A stretch of 64,000 nt of DNA. Origin: Amylostereum areolatum (taxonomy: Eukaryota; Basidiomycota; Agaricomycetes; Russulales; Stereaceae). The position numbers and the translations under genes were made by a program. Below the pieces are notes generated by a model that ran no database searches, was not told the DNA's origin, and saw only the letters and a list, made by a program, of their open reading frames with translations. Shown piece by piece: positions 48,354 to 60,916 of this stretch. The stretch is from contig SAXG01000005.1 in NCBI GenBank assembly GCA_012932865.1, forward strand, positions 496,001 to 560,000. Direction: 5' to 3'. Positions within the stretch are counted from its first letter, which is position 1. Every line of letters begins with the position of its first letter.

Positions 48354-49634
48354 AGAGGGAGGGAGGGGAGGTGAGGTGATGGTCACCTGTGGTTGGGAGA
48401 ATCGGAGAGAGGGAGTAGGAGGAAGAGCGAGGAGGAGGGCGGGAGGTAGAGGAGGAGGAAGAGGGGGAGGCGAGGGCGAGGGTGGAGGTGACTTGGGTCG
48501 GAGGGAGACAGAGACAGAGAGACGGAATTGGAGAGTCTGGGAGTGGCAGAGCTCCCACTGACGGATTGGAAGAGATGATTATCTCCCTCGGTCGTTGCCG
48601 TCCCATGACGTCGTTCCCCGGTCTGGACGCGCGTATTTCCCCGCCCTTGACTCCCAGACTCTGTCACTCGGCCACTTCCGGTCCGTGCCTCGAGCCTTTC
48701 TTCCGGATCCGGCGTTCACTTTGGCGATCTGCTCTCTCAAGTTCACCAGGCTTTCCCTCTCCTCGGACTCTCCGTCCTCTCATCGACTTCTCATCCTCAT
48801 CCTCATCCACATTTCCCTTGACTAATCACTTTCTCCACGTGGCCCCCTCCGTTATTTGTCTCACATCGCTACCCCTGCTCTCGTTCCTGTCCCTGTCTCT
48901 CGACTCACTTACTTCTCATAATTGCCTATCCAACCTTCTCAAGCTTCAAGCTCCGTGCAACCTGCTCGTCCCGCACCTCCAGCTACTGTCCAGCCTCACA
49001 TAGTCATATCCAGACTAGCCAGGCGGTTCGACCATGCAATATTGAATGAACGAGCCGCTGACGCCTTGTCGGTATGATTCAGCTCCACCAAGGAACGTAA
49101 TCCCCCCTCCGTATGCGGCATCGCGTCCTCTACCATTCCATGTCAGTGCCGATGCACGCGCTTCCACTGACACCGTGGAGGTCCCATGTGTATTCACATC
49201 TCGGCGAGAACACATATCTACAAGAAGTAACCGTCCTTCAATCTGCCATCTCAGCCACATGAAGACCAGTATCACTCACCTGCCTGGGCACGCTACCGCA
49301 TCCACACGTTGAGAGAACCACATACAGAAATATCAGCGCGTAAGGTAGCAGCACCGTCAGCGTCAAGTGGCCAGAAAAAGAACCCTCGCTCCATGCCCGT
49401 GTTCTGGCCGGCGGCACAAGTTCCATTCAAAAAAGAGAGCATGATCGTCATATTAGTCGCCCCATTGTACCCATGCTACTCATTCGGGCTCCGATAGCCC
49501 ACGGGTCCGAACCGCATACACGTCTGGGAATTGCCAGGACCAACTAGAGACCAACCGCATGATGAAAGACGACCGACCCTACCACCGCCTTCTGAATAGG
49601 ATCAGCCACGAGGTGTGGCCACGACCCCTCAGCC
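48354..49634. other. Intergenic region with GA-rich tract and one possible small gene
   Basis: Upstream of YPD1 the plus strand is strongly GA-rich (about 48380-48500), a likely pyrimidine-rich promoter on the YPD1 strand. The rest up to the acid phosphatase 3' end is gene-free except for the doubtful minus-strand ORF listed separately. Confidence 0.45.
49015..49451 (-). other. Possible small protein-coding gene, unsupported
   Basis: A start at 49451 (MTIMLSFLNGTCAAG) opens a frame that can be joined through candidate introns to either of two open frames further down, one of which ends ESYRQGVSGSFIQYCMVEPPG at 49015 with clean coding character. I cannot choose the splice path or name a family. 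Confidence 0.2.
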
Positions 49635-51910
49635 TCAAGCTGCGCACTCCGCCTCCCAATCCTTCGGCGTCAATTCAGCGACACGCTCCGCAAACGCATG
49701 CAGCGTGCAGAATTCTGGCGAGCCCGGCAGATGTTTTCCCTCCTCTGCGCAGAGAGGTAATACCAGATTCCGGTTCTGGTATCGCATGCGAACGACTGAT
49801 AGATAGCCCAGTACCCTATCAATCATCTATCCATCAAGGTTGGAACGAGCGCGTGGACGTACAGAAATCGGAGGCAATCGTCTTGCGCCTGAAAGGCGAC
49901 TTCAATACGCTCTGGAGGATGCTAGGTTGTTGCGGCAGAGGAGTCTGCATGGGCACTTTGGCCGCCACAGCATCCTCTTCGCTCGGCTGGTCTTTATGGC
50001 GGAAGAGCTCGAACGTAATCGACGCGGTGAAGCCAGGCCACCTGTACAACACAACAGAAGCAGTCAGTACTCAGCCAGTGAGCAGGTAAGGGACGCCTAC
50101 CTGTCATCGAACACGTCCAGGGTGTTGGTTAAGGCGGCGAGGGCGGTGTCGTGCGTGCTGTGGAGAAGGATCTTCGGCACGCGCTCGTTCGCTGGCGTAG
50201 ACCTGGTCTCATTCGCTTTCGAATGCATCTTCCTCGAAAGATCGGCGAGCAGTCTGCCCATACCAAGGCGGCGAACTTCTTCGGTCTTGTCTGTCCGGGA
50301 AAACGTGTACATTAACGTCATAGCGGGGATTTGTAGTAAGAATGAAGTAATTTCTCACATCCTGTGATCAAGGCTGGTGGTCAGAGACTCCGGTGATGAG
50401 GTGGATCAGCATGGCCAACGCACCTGAAAACCATTCATTGGCTACGGCCTTTTCCTGGGGGACTGTATCAGATAAAGTCTGATGCGAACGGTCAACAGAA
50501 AGTGTCCTCACGATTGTCGACGTAACAGCTCGTTCTTCAAACTCGGGCGGCACTTTGATCCCATGGGCCATCGAGGCACGTATCTAATTTCGCTCTAAGC
50601 ACAGATTGGTGAAATCGGAAAAATAATAATCTCACCGTGTCGAGAATCTGCTCGGAGGCGTCAGATATCAATGTACAAACCACCAGGAGGGACACTCACA
50701 CCAGATGCACGGGGCTTTCCGTCAACCCGGATCGTATTACCACCCAAATACTTAGAAATCTTCTTGTCTAGAGGCTCTAGGGTAGGATTATATGCCGATG
50801 CAGCAGCTGAGCACGGCAAAAAGACATCAGACAGAGGGTGATGGTGCAGGTCTAAGGAGAGGACAAACCTGTGGCGAAATTCACGAGCAGTACTTCTAGA
50901 CGTTTGCATGCGAGGGTGTTTCCAATGAGATTCTCCTCGCGCCCATTACTAAGTGGTAATCAGCGTTGGGAAGCCCTGGGTTCGGAGCATACGCACCGAA
51001 TGCGCACCTCGTGGGCGATGGAGGGGTGGCACTTGGTCATAGGATAAAGCCCGTGAATCGCTTGTTGTAGGGATTCTATCGTTCGTGGCATATTCGTGGA
51101 CCGGAAGTAGACATCGGAAGGGTCGATGAGCCAGTCAGGAAGGAATTTGAGTCTGCGAACATATCTCATTAGCAAGGATCGTTGATTGTCAGAAATCAGA
51201 AACGTACTTCTCTATGTAGAGTTTTCTAAGAGCCACACCAAAGTTGTATGTCGACTGGTCAAGGCGTTAGTTAGCACGCTCTCGTCCCACACAGCCCGAC
51301 GAAGATGATCACGTACATTTCTCCCCATGTCTGTCAACTCCCCCGACAGACTATATCAGGCGGTAATTAGTGTGCATGCAATCGCTGAGAACCGGAGAAT
51401 GTACCATTCCCCTTCGACGGACACCCCATTCGGCCGTTCAAGTATCCGGTTGACTTCCAGCCCGGGTGTCTCGTCTTGATCAGACACTGTCCCCGCTACG
51501 GCAGCCCGGAATCGACGCGCCTGCTTGCACAAAAGCCAGCGTTCGGGTATGGAAGCTGGTGGCTCGGCCAGGCGTACGGACACGGGCGTGCGTTCACCTG
51601 CAACACCATATCATGTTAACGTTGAAAGCACGCCTCCCGAAGTAGCAGTGACGCACCGTGTCTTACATAGATATGCACTTGCTCCAGCTCCAGCTCTGGC
51701 GGTGCCACAAGGATACCCCTCCACGTCGAGTGGTGCGCCTGGTGGGCGGTACTTATCCCCTCCCTTCGGTTTGCTCTGCGGTAATTGTACCATGGACGAA
51801 AGCGTGCTCAAACCAGGGGATTCACAGATTAGAGGTTCAAGGTCGGTGGCGATTACGATGTGGGATAGGGCAAGATAGACGAGAATGAGGAGTGAAGAAC
51901 CAGGCTGCAT
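49635..51910 (-). CDS. Histidine acid phosphatase (secreted or vacuolar)
   Basis: Phosphomonoesterase of histidine phosphatase clan 2. Start with signal peptide (MQPGSSLLILVYLALSHIVI, then ATDLEP). The exon LELEQVHIYVRHG is joined by an intron inside the Gly codon to ERTPVSVRLA, making the RHGERTPV catalytic motif (phospho-accepting His). Downstream are FLPDWLIDPSDVYFRSTNMP then RTIESLQQAIHGLYP, and the second catalytic motif HSTHDTALAAL (His-Asp proton donor). The end has VRMRYQNRNLVLPLCA, GKHLPGSPEFCTLHAF and DWEAECAA. About nine introns. Likely releases phosphate from extracellular or vacuolar organic phosphates. Start and stop are firm; some inner exon borders are not. Confidence 0.9.
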
Positions 51911-52602
51911 GTAGGGTGCTGGATGGAATAAGGGTGTTCACGACGGTGAGGGCCGAACGTTCAAAATGGGTATAGGGCAGATGAAGGATTGTTGTAAAAC
52001 CCGCGAGCCCTGGGTAGGCACAGTTGCCGTAGGGTCTGAAGGGAGGTGAGGAGCTCCGAAGATGAGTAGAGTGTGGTGTGGATGTCGAGTCGTACAAAGG
52101 ACAAAAGTCGTCCCACTGACAACCACACGGACGCCGCGCGAATACAACGAGGCTCACCATGCAGATGTTGGCAGTGGGTGCGTGGGATTCCACGAGCATA
52201 CTATACGTCGGGCAAAGCTCATCTATGATTGACACGAAAACGGGTTCAGCAGGATAGTACAAATAAATAGGTGCCGCCACAATGAGGTCAGTGTCAGTCC
52301 GGCGCGAGTCTTCGAGCTTCGTCACCTCCGAGTCGAGCAAGCCGGTAACCGCCCATGGCCGACTCGTGCACTTTCGTATTACTCCGGCGACAGCAAATAA
52401 TGATACATATATGAATAATCCAGAAGAGAATTACAAGAGCTATGCCATCATACACTGATACAGACATACACTAAACGAAGGGTTAATCGGAAATATCGAT
52501 GGATACACTGAATGATATATATGGGGAACAGTGATCCTGACCCAAACCGATGAGGCAACGAGCTGCAGTACTGTTTGGCGCTAAGCGCCAAGCTAGCACA
52601 GA
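51911..52602. other. Upstream region of the acid phosphatase gene
   Basis: A minus-strand open frame at about 52145-52340 (reading DTDLIVAAPIYLYYPAEP) has coding-like composition but no recognised family or clear join to the phosphatase. Otherwise nothing. Confidence 0.4.
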
Positions 52603-54497
52603 TCACAACGATGCCTGCGACCGATCCTTTTCCCTCTCACCATATAAATCTTCTTCGTGGACCTGGACGACATGAATAGCAGGTCTCCCCGCCTCAAGGT
52701 CACCGATGTCATTGCCCAGGTGCGTAATTTTCGCAGAGGTTTCAGAAAGACTGGTTTCCTGCGCATGATCAGTCCTGTTGCGTGACTCTGAAAGGCTACC
52801 CATGGCAAAGACCGAGTTCGCCGGTACGGCGGTACGTGGGTCCTGTATGTGCAAGGCGTCGAATTGGGACGGCGTGCTCTTGCTAGCAGAGACGTCACTA
52901 CTTGACGACTCGCATCAGGAATTGTATCTTCGGAGACAGGCTAGAGCTTACGAATATTGGGAGAAATGACTGTGTTTGGAGATGACACTGTGTGTACGCG
53001 TTACACCAATGACACTGAAGAATCCATTAATGAAGGCCTGTGACGGAGGGCGTGGACCGCTTACATTATGAACACTGTGCAGATTCAAGGAGGCATTCAG
53101 CCAAGTATTGTCAAGACCGGGTGACACATAAAAACGTACGTTCAACACTGCGTAACATCTGGAAGTAAAACTCGTCAATAAATGGAAGTTTGGACAGCCT
53201 GATTTGCCTTACCTGGTTCCAAGCACTGTCTAACTGAAGGATGTTGACAACCTGGCGGGGGGTTATGAGCGTTCTAAAGGACATGATATGAACATGCTTA
53301 CGACGTCCGGTACTTCGATCGCGATAGCAAGCGAAAGCCACACCACACCCTATTAGAAGCAATTAAGATGGTGAGAGCCGGAGGGACGCGCAAAGCTAAC
53401 CAACCTGCAGATAGATGGTAGACCAGAGTCCCGACCATTTGAAGGCGCCTCTCCATGCGAGACCTGCCAGTGTGGCGGAAAGAAGAATGACATCGACGGC
53501 CAAAATGACGATGGTCAAAGGTCTATCTCTCGTCGTTGTGATCCAGACACATCCCTGTGTGGCGACATATACCGCATGGACCTGTAGGAAGAAACGTTCA
53601 TAAACGGAGTCTAGATCGACGAGACGAGCCCTCACTGACGATAACAGTTTCTTTAAGTACATGTTAGTAAAATAGAATGACCTGAAGCAAGACGCGACGA
53701 GCATACCATGCAACCAGAATCCGATGGAAGCCAGCCACACAGCAGTTAGAGGGAGTATCACGACCAAATTGCGTTCCCAGATAGCGGAACTGGTACGTTT
53801 CAGTTTTCGTGCAGTTGCGACCACGGTGACGGTCGGACTCACATTCGCACGATCGCAATGAGATATCCCGAATTCACCGCGATGGCCGCGAACACCTGTC
53901 GTCGAAGAATGTATCAGGGGGCGACGGCGCCCGGAAAGCGGTAACAGGCCGGGACACATACAAATCGGGAAATGATCCAAGCCTGCGATGAGAGGTCAGA
54001 AACTAAGCGTGGTTGAAGGAGGAGATGACTCACATTGCAGTCGATTGAACTCGTCACATTCAGCCCAACAAGGTTGACGACGGTGAATATGAGGGCGCTG
54101 AACCGACAGACAGAGTATATCTGCAGACGCATTCGCCTCAGACGAAGTGTTTGATAATGATAAGAGTAGAACACTCACCCATGTCGTGGACAGTAGCCCA
54201 CGGTCGCCTCGGAAGAATCGCCACTCGTGTTCCAAGGTTGTGAAATACTCCCAGCTTGAAGGTAAAGGGTGACACTGTGAGACCGGGACGGAGGCTGACT
54301 GGACCTACTTACATATATATTCCCGCCAGGACGTGCTCCAGTTTAACGAGGGCCTCTTGGGTGATGATATATTTCGTTAGTAAACAGTGGTTGATACGGT
54401 AGAAACATCACGTACGATAGTCATGGGCTTGTCTGACTGCATCCCTCGCCACATGAACGGAGAGACGAGGAAGTTCACTGGCTACAGCAGAAAACAT
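52603..54497 (-). CDS. Multi-pass membrane protein, paralog D
   Basis: Same family as A-C. Exon 1 starts MFSAVASELPRLSVHVARD and ends AVRQAHDY; exon 2 (54313-54355, 43 bases) codes ALVKLEHVLAGIY; exon 3 opens WEYFTTLEHEWRFFRGDRG. Later exons: ALIFTVVNLVGLNV (membrane, before SSIDCN), WERNLVVILPLTAVWLASIG (membrane), DRPLTIVILAVDVILLSATL (membrane), FKWSGLWSTIYLQ joined to GVVWLAF-type sequence, and VVNILQLDSAWN. The polar tail GDLEAGRPAIHVVQVHEEDL ends KDRSQASL. Function unknown. First of three consecutive same-strand paralogs (D, E, F). Confidence 0.7.
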
Positions 54498-55131
54498 CTT
54501 GAGCGGCTAAGGGTAAGTGGATTCAATGAGGGCCCTAGGATACCATTGATCCCATGGTCAGATACATATAGAGCGGCGAATGACCGGAACACAATCCACC
54601 CCACGTTGTCGGGATACGGGCGCAAACCGAAGGCTGGACGTGTTCTGTTGGCAGCTTCTTCCCGCTGATATAAGATGCGACGTATAAGGACGTCGGACTT
54701 CGATGTACGGGAAACAGCGCATACTCGATCCATTCGTATTGCTGTGAGGCTGTTTCGATGAACACATGAGTGTTCCGCTGTTCGCAGACGTATCGCCTTG
54801 TTTGATGCACGGGACAGCGGCGGAGCTTCGAGAGCAGACCTCACCATCACGAGACGCCGCCGACTGAGACTCAGTCCCCCATCTTGATGAATCCAGGCTT
54901 CCGTGAGGCCAGCCCTTCCCCAACGAGCAATATGCTGTCGTGCTGTCGGTTTCTATGAGTATACCATAAGAAGACGTGTCTGGGAGGGTGTGCGAAATGC
55001 AACTTCACATCGCATACAATATACTGTAGTCAGATTCTGGCGGTGAAAGTGACCGTGACGGCGCTCCGAATCCCAAGGAACAACGTTATTTCGAGTCCCG
55101 CAACTTCTCCTGTTCATCATCCAAAGTTGGT
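54498..55131. other. Intergenic region between membrane genes D and E
   Basis: Promoter of D and 3' flank of E. No gene recognised. Confidence 0.5.
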
Positions 55132-56980
55132 CTACCGCGTCGCCGACTGCTGTGGTTTGAACTCGATCTCTTCCCGGGCCAGTGGGCTAATGTCAAAAAC
55201 CTCTCCAGAATCGACATGCTCCTCTTTCGCAGTGTGGATCTCCACTTCCAGATTGCGAATGGGAGATGGAGTCGGAGTTAAAGCTATGTCACGGTTTGTG
55301 CTGAAGGTGATGGTACGCAAGACGCGCTTGAATATCAATCGCTCTGAGCGTGAGGTCAAGTTCTTCCTGGGGACTCCACGTCCCGTCCTATTCACTTCTA
55401 GTCAGGAGCAGGGGCTACTTCCGGAGAAATGCATTTACCTGGAAGAAACTTGAATCGAGTCCTCGGAGCTGTTAAGAAGCCCTCTGTACATGCGCGCAGC
55501 TCCAATCGACCTGTGAGTGTATGAGCGCCTAAGTGAGTAGAGGAAAAACCAGAGACATACATTAAAATCACTAGTCAACAGGAGCCAAGAATCAGTGTAT
55601 CGTGATCTATCAATTTTCAAACAAAACCCACTAGCTGGCGAAGCAAAAACCTGCGAAGCAACTTGGGATGAGCGCTTGACGAGCGCAAATCGACGAGAAG
55701 AACATACCAAGTCCAGTGGAGCTACAATCGGGTCGTTCGACCCGTTAGATGAATGTGCGATGTCGATGGCAGAAGGGACGACATACGGTTCAGGTTGATA
55801 GCAAGAAAGACCTGCAACTTGTTTAGCAATGATAGGCTGCTGATGATACAGTAAGCGTACCACGGCCGGTAGTTCAGTCATAATGGCCAGAATAAGCCAC
55901 ACCAGTCCCTGATGGTACAGTCTTCGCCACAATCCGGACGAACTCCCAGCCATACGCCGTTTCTGCAGACCGACAAACATCATGACCAGAATGACAAGTT
56001 CGGTTGCCAGAATTGTCACGAAGGCGCTCAATGTTATGCTCGGGTCGACGAAAAGACAGCCAGGTAAGAACGGGTCACGCATGGCATGCAACTGCCAAGT
56101 CACAGGTCAGAGAAAAGTATATCATACTTGTGTTCGTTGCGTGGTCACCGTTGTGAAAGCTTCGAGGTGCGATTTTAGCGAGATGAAGCAATGCACTGGA
56201 ATGTAAAAGACGTACTTCGTATGAGGTTAGCCAAGTTACCTAGCCATACCACAGCTGCGACAGTTATCACGAGGTAATGTTTTTCCCATATCGCCACCCT
56301 GCGTCAGAACAGATCATTAGGCCAATAGGGCGAATCATTGAGGTCGTCATGTACGTGCGAACGATCATAAGCAACGATGCGCAAACGAATGCAGCCGCGC
56401 CGAATGACTGACAATAGAACTCGGTCAGCTTGTGGCGATATAGATCTGGGATAATGTGACCCACCATCCCTCCCACGAGAAATGCCTTCAGACGCAAGCG
56501 TGTGAGACGGTAGAAAGAGAGTTCAGCGCTGTAGCTACCTGACAATTGGCCGGATGTGGATCGTTCACACCTGTGAGCATTAACGACAGCTCGACGGGAG
56601 GCAGGAACTCGACACAGAGCATAAACCTGGATTGTGATATCATGATAAGCATCGAAAGGGAGCAGAAAGGTCGGCGATGGCGTACCCAAAATGTCCATCG
56701 TGGACGGCGCTTTCCCGACAAGATCTTCCAATCGAAGTCAAGGTTGGTGAGGAACTCCCATCTGCAGTAGATGTGAGTACGCAATAGGCAGTAACGATAC
56801 CGCAAGCGACACGAATGCCAGCGCTCTACACACACGATAACACCAAAAAGCACGTGTAGCGATCTGAACAGGCCAGCTAAAACAGCGGAAATCCCGAGAT
56901 TCAGTCGACGTATCTTATGAATCACAGAGAGACGTACTTGTATACCGAATGATGACGGGGATCGAATTCCAGTCCTGCAT
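55132..56980 (-). CDS. Multi-pass membrane protein, paralog E
   Basis: Best-resolved member. Exon 1 MQDWNSIPVIIRYT; exon 2 (56834-56876, 43 bases) GLFRSLHVLFGVI; exon 3 opens WEFLTNLDFDWKILSGKRRP. Then a segment ending TGVNDPHPANCQ, FGAAAFVCASLLMIVRT (membrane), VAIWEKHYLVITVAAVVW then LGNLANLIR (membrane), an extracellular-type loop MRDPFLPGCLFVDPSIT, LSAFVTILATELVILVMMFV (membrane), LWRRLYHQGLVWLILAIMTE then LPAVV (membrane), VFLAINLN, RMYRGLLNSSED, and a tail with LTPTPSPIRNLEVEIHTAKE ending FKPQQSATR. Seven membrane segments fit. This is the usual pattern of DUF6533-like proteins, but I do not assign that name firmly. Function unknown. Confidence 0.75.
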
Positions 56981-57656
56981 AACAAACTTGAGATCCAATG
57001 TCTGGAGGAGGTTTGCTTGCTGTGGCAGGGGCAAGTGGGGGTGGTAACAGGCGCGACTGCCAGCGATTAGTATCCTTGAGTTTTACTCAAGTCTGCGTAT
57101 CAGTATCAACGCGCTCAGCGAATGCGGAGGATGATTCTGATGTGAGCAACAGAGGAAGGACAGACCTTGAAACCCTCGATTGGAAACCCGTGGTGCTTGT
57201 TGTAGGTATAAAGTGTAGTGCCCTCAAGTTTAGCCTGGCACCCGGAAACGCCGAGGGATGCCGACACAGGACTGATCACAGCCGCTGCATGTCTCCTGTC
57301 AAGGGCCCGAAGGTATCAGCCATGATCATAATGTATGAGGCACGAGCATGCATGAGGTAAGATAAGTGTTATGACTTCGAGCTCGCGCGCTCTGCGGGAG
57401 CCTGAATGATAGCCACCTATAGGACTTGCGGAAAATACATCTAGATCGTTGTGGGGAGTGGAAAGTGATCCATGTACATCGTGGGACGTCAGGCCTTGGC
57501 AAGATTACAAGTTAGAATTCAGGAAAGGATAGACTTGCCATAACAAGCGATGCGAACATAACCCAAGCTCGAAAGTATAGATACAGAATCGAGGAACGAC
57601 CGCACAGGTGGCGACGAACTGATCTCCACCGCCTTTTCTTGCTCTCCTACGTATCC
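56981..57656. other. Intergenic region between membrane genes E and F
   Basis: Promoter of E and 3' flank of F. No gene recognised. Confidence 0.5.
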
Positions 57657-59603
57657 TTACTCCCCAACAAGGTTCAGGGAGCGCCCGAAGTCCAGTGTGG
57701 CATCGCACTCTGACAAATGTTGTACGGACGTGATGTGCACGTTGACTTCAACATGGCGTGTGTCCGTTGTGCCAATTTGGTCATCGTCCATCTGGGTGAG
57801 CATCGGGTCGGCGTGGAGTATGTACGGGCCGTTATCCTTGGGAAGAACTCTGCGAGATCGATGGGATGCGATTAAGAGCACTGAGAGGTGTATACGTACC
57901 GTACATCTTGCGTCTGTCCGAAAGTATAGAGAGTCCGATACATTCGTGTAGCCCCGATGGTGCTAAGAACGATCATGAGGCGATATGGTTACAATCGAAG
58001 AAGTTGTGGCGCAGGATTATGCGACGTACGTGATCATAACTACAGGCAGTGGCGATTCCACATTAGAAAGAAGTTTTGTAGAGAGAACCGATATCAACGT
58101 ACTTCGGGGTAGTTGGAAGAACTTGCGACGGAGAGGTTAGCCAATCAGGTTAGGGTATGGAGATGGGTAGCCTGACCATGTTCAGAGGTACTTCGGAGTT
58201 GATTATCAGCACGTCGAATAAGATCCGAGAGTGCTCAGCGCTTACCGTCCAGATCCAAGCAAACAGCCACCTAAAACGTATGTATCAGGTACTGCCTATG
58301 GTATACTTATCTTTGAGCTTACCAGCACAGGGACTTCAGTCCGCAATCACGATTAATATCCAACAAGCGCCCTGAGAAAGAAAATCAAACATGGTGTTAA
58401 GTAACATAAGAAGGGAAACCTCACCTGGCGAACCAATAAGTGCCAGAGTTTAAACACGTTGGTCTTCCGCCAGCGCAGTAATCCCCACAACATGATCCCG
58501 AGGAGTATGAGGTAAGTAGCTTGAGAGCGAGATCGCAGATGTCTCCTGTCCTTGGCGGCGAGTAAGAAACATGCAGCCGGAAAACTTGAGAAGAAATTTG
58601 TTGTCATCTTTGACCTGAGACTGTGTTCAAGGGGATAAATGTGTGCTTCTGCAAGTGATCTTACCGCGATAATGTCTATAATGTTAGCCACGGCGTTCCT
58701 TCACGATAGAAATAGAAAACGTACTCCGTAGGTAGATCACGACGATGGCCATCCAGATGAACATGGTCACTACCACGATTGTACGCTTCCGCTTCCAGAC
58801 GCCGACTCTGGTACAGCGCGTGGGCCAGGTGCTGGTTGCGGTGAATATAAAAGGCGACTTACATTCTCAACACTACAAGAAGGGTCGCCAAACTATACGC
58901 GATGTCGCCAAGAGACTAAGAGAAGACAATGTCAATCCTTGAAAAGAATTAGTGGGTAGAGCTAACCATGACGGACATGATCCAGGGCTATAACTACTAT
59001 GAGCCATCTACAAGCGCCAACATGAAGGTTTACACGTACACGACAATTCAGGTGAGGCAAAAGACGAAGGCCGACGGTACTGGTTATTACAGTGCCAAGG
59101 GTGGCAAAACGGCATCCGAGATAGACCTGACCTGATTCACTACGGTGCTCCATTGCAAGGATGGACGAGGATAAGCAGTCACCCAGCATGACAGGGACCC
59201 GCGACCCTTTTCACGAATCAACCGATAGTCAAAGTCGATGGCCTGAACAAGCTCCCAACTGAAAATTAGAGGTGTCAGAGGACGAGTTGCTTCGGTTTAA
59301 TGCAGAGAAACTCGGCATACATAGTTATGCCAGCGAAGGCAAATACCACGTTTGCCACCCCGTCTAACAATACTGAGCAAACGAGACGCAGATGTTTCAC
59401 CAATAAAAGCACCCACGCCAAATCTCCAACTCCAAATGAGCATCATGGAAATGACCGTGACCGCCAGGGACATGACCAGGACTATCTGGTCGAGGACCGT
59501 GGCTGCCGTGAGGACCAGGGCTGGAGGGGTGAGTGTGCCCTAAAGCATCGTTCGCTATCGAGGTGTTCGCCATCGAGGTAAGGTGCCAAATTTGAGATGC
59601 CAT
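57657..59603 (-). CDS. Multi-pass membrane protein, paralog F, with His/Pro/Gly-rich N-terminus
   Basis: Same family, but exon 1 is longer: after MANTSIANDALGHTHP comes a His, Pro and Gly-rich stretch ending HGHFHDAHLELEIW. Exon 2 (59321-59363, 43 bases) codes GVANVVFAFAGIT; exon 3 opens WELVQAIDFDYRLIREKGRG. Hydrophobic exons follow (including FFSSFPAACFLLAAKDRRHL, WERNKRT-type sequence and YLILLGIMLWGLLRWRK). The polar tail VLPKDNGPYILHADPMLTQ ends FGRSLNLVGE. The start may be the first in-frame ATG (59603, MASQIWHL) or the second (59573, MANTS). Function unknown. Confidence 0.68.
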
Positions 59604-59809
59604 TGACAGAGTATACGAGGGAATGTGGAAGGGGGGCCTGGAAAAGCTCGTGACACGGGAATCATGCGCGCTGGTGAGTTTATATAAGGGAAAACGACGT
59701 CCGGTCCACGGACGTTGAGATCTTGAGAGATAAAGTTGGTCAAAATACGTGTGAGTGCTGAACAAGGAATTGTATATGAACGGAAGGGGTTAATGGGTAC
59801 CGTGGACCC

Positions 59810-59861
59810 GTGCGGGTACGCGAATATGGATACTGGCGGGTCTGCTCGGATCTACCCGCAC
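59810..59861. repeat. Short inverted repeat (GTGCGGGTA / TACCCGCAC)
   Basis: Perfect 9-base arms at 59810-59818 and 59853-59861 around a 34-base spacer, in a GGGTA/TACCC-rich patch. Confidence 0.6.
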
Positions 59862-60808
59862 GTATACCCGTAGTGATCACCAGGACGGTAGAACAAAGGC
59901 AGAAATAGTGATGAGAAGACCACAGCAAAACAACCAGGTGATGATGATGAGATGGAAAGATGGATCGAAGTGGGGAGGATGGGAAGATGGCTCACATGAT
60001 ATGTGAGATAAAAGTGGGGTCCAGCTGCATTATCGGGTATGATAGCAAAAACCACTGGACGACTCGGATGCGGGAGAACAGAAGCACACAGACGGAATCC
60101 ACCTGTGACCACTACTGTCAGCTGCACCTAAGGAAGAATAAAACCCGGCGGGGGGATCACGGTCAGGAAAGTGACGGCCTTATCCCCTGCCTATGGAAAT
60201 ATTGGGTGCCAGTGGGGCTGCTGAAGTTACGAGGGCTGACCGAATCATATTTGTGTGACGACTTGCATAGATAAGCCGTAAGTGCTGAGTTTCCATGTGC
60301 CCAAGAAAGCAGCGGGACCTCGGACAAACCTCGATGCTCAAGCGCTCAGCCTCAGCGCTCAATATCCAGTATTCTTCGACCAACGAACCGCTATCGACGG
60401 CACGGCCATCGACTTCTGGAAGACATTACGTTCTGGGTTGAGAGAAAACGAAAATGCCGCGTCTTGTGTCGCGACTCGCGGCGGGCGAGAGTACCGAAGA
60501 ATTCGCGCATCCGTCGGTGGTATGCCACATGTAACGGGTTTTAAATAGCTTGTGGATGTTTGACTCCATTCGCTCGACGTGCGCATTCTTGCGGGACCTC
60601 GATGTTATAGTAGTTGAGCTTGTCGACAGTAGTCGTCCGAGTCGTCGCCGATAGTCGCGGTGGAGAGGCACGCGTGGACCGTGGGTCCGTGTTGCCCATG
60701 CGTAGCGGCGGGCCGCCTCCTTCCTGATCGAGCGTCGCGGGGAATTTTCCTCACCTGCTCAACGAGTCGTGCCTTGTCCATGACATCATCTTCTGGGCGG
60801 GGAACGCG

Positions 60809-60815
60809 TATATAA
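60809..60815 (+). promoter_or_regulatory. TATA-like box of the polyol dehydrogenase gene
   Basis: TATATAA in the context GCGTATATAACC, about 105 bases before the start codon at 60917. Confidence 0.5.
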
Positions 60816-60916
60816 CCTCGCCCGATTCTCGCTCTCCTTCCTCTTCACTTCCTCTTCATACCCCCGAGAATCGCCCTCGTCTCCTCCGTCCCGATCCACA
60901 CCATCGAACAGCAAAC

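Larger units (their letters stand above)
59604..60916. other. Divergent region between membrane gene F and the polyol dehydrogenase
   Basis: 1.3 kb without a recognised gene. Holds the inverted GTGCGGGTA / TACCCGCAC repeat at 59810-59861 and a TATA-like box at 60809-60815. Confidence 0.5.

Noticed and set aside
60282..60548. Plus-strand frame of 88 residues before the dehydrogenase
   Set aside because: No domain and no splice continuation; probably promoter sequence.
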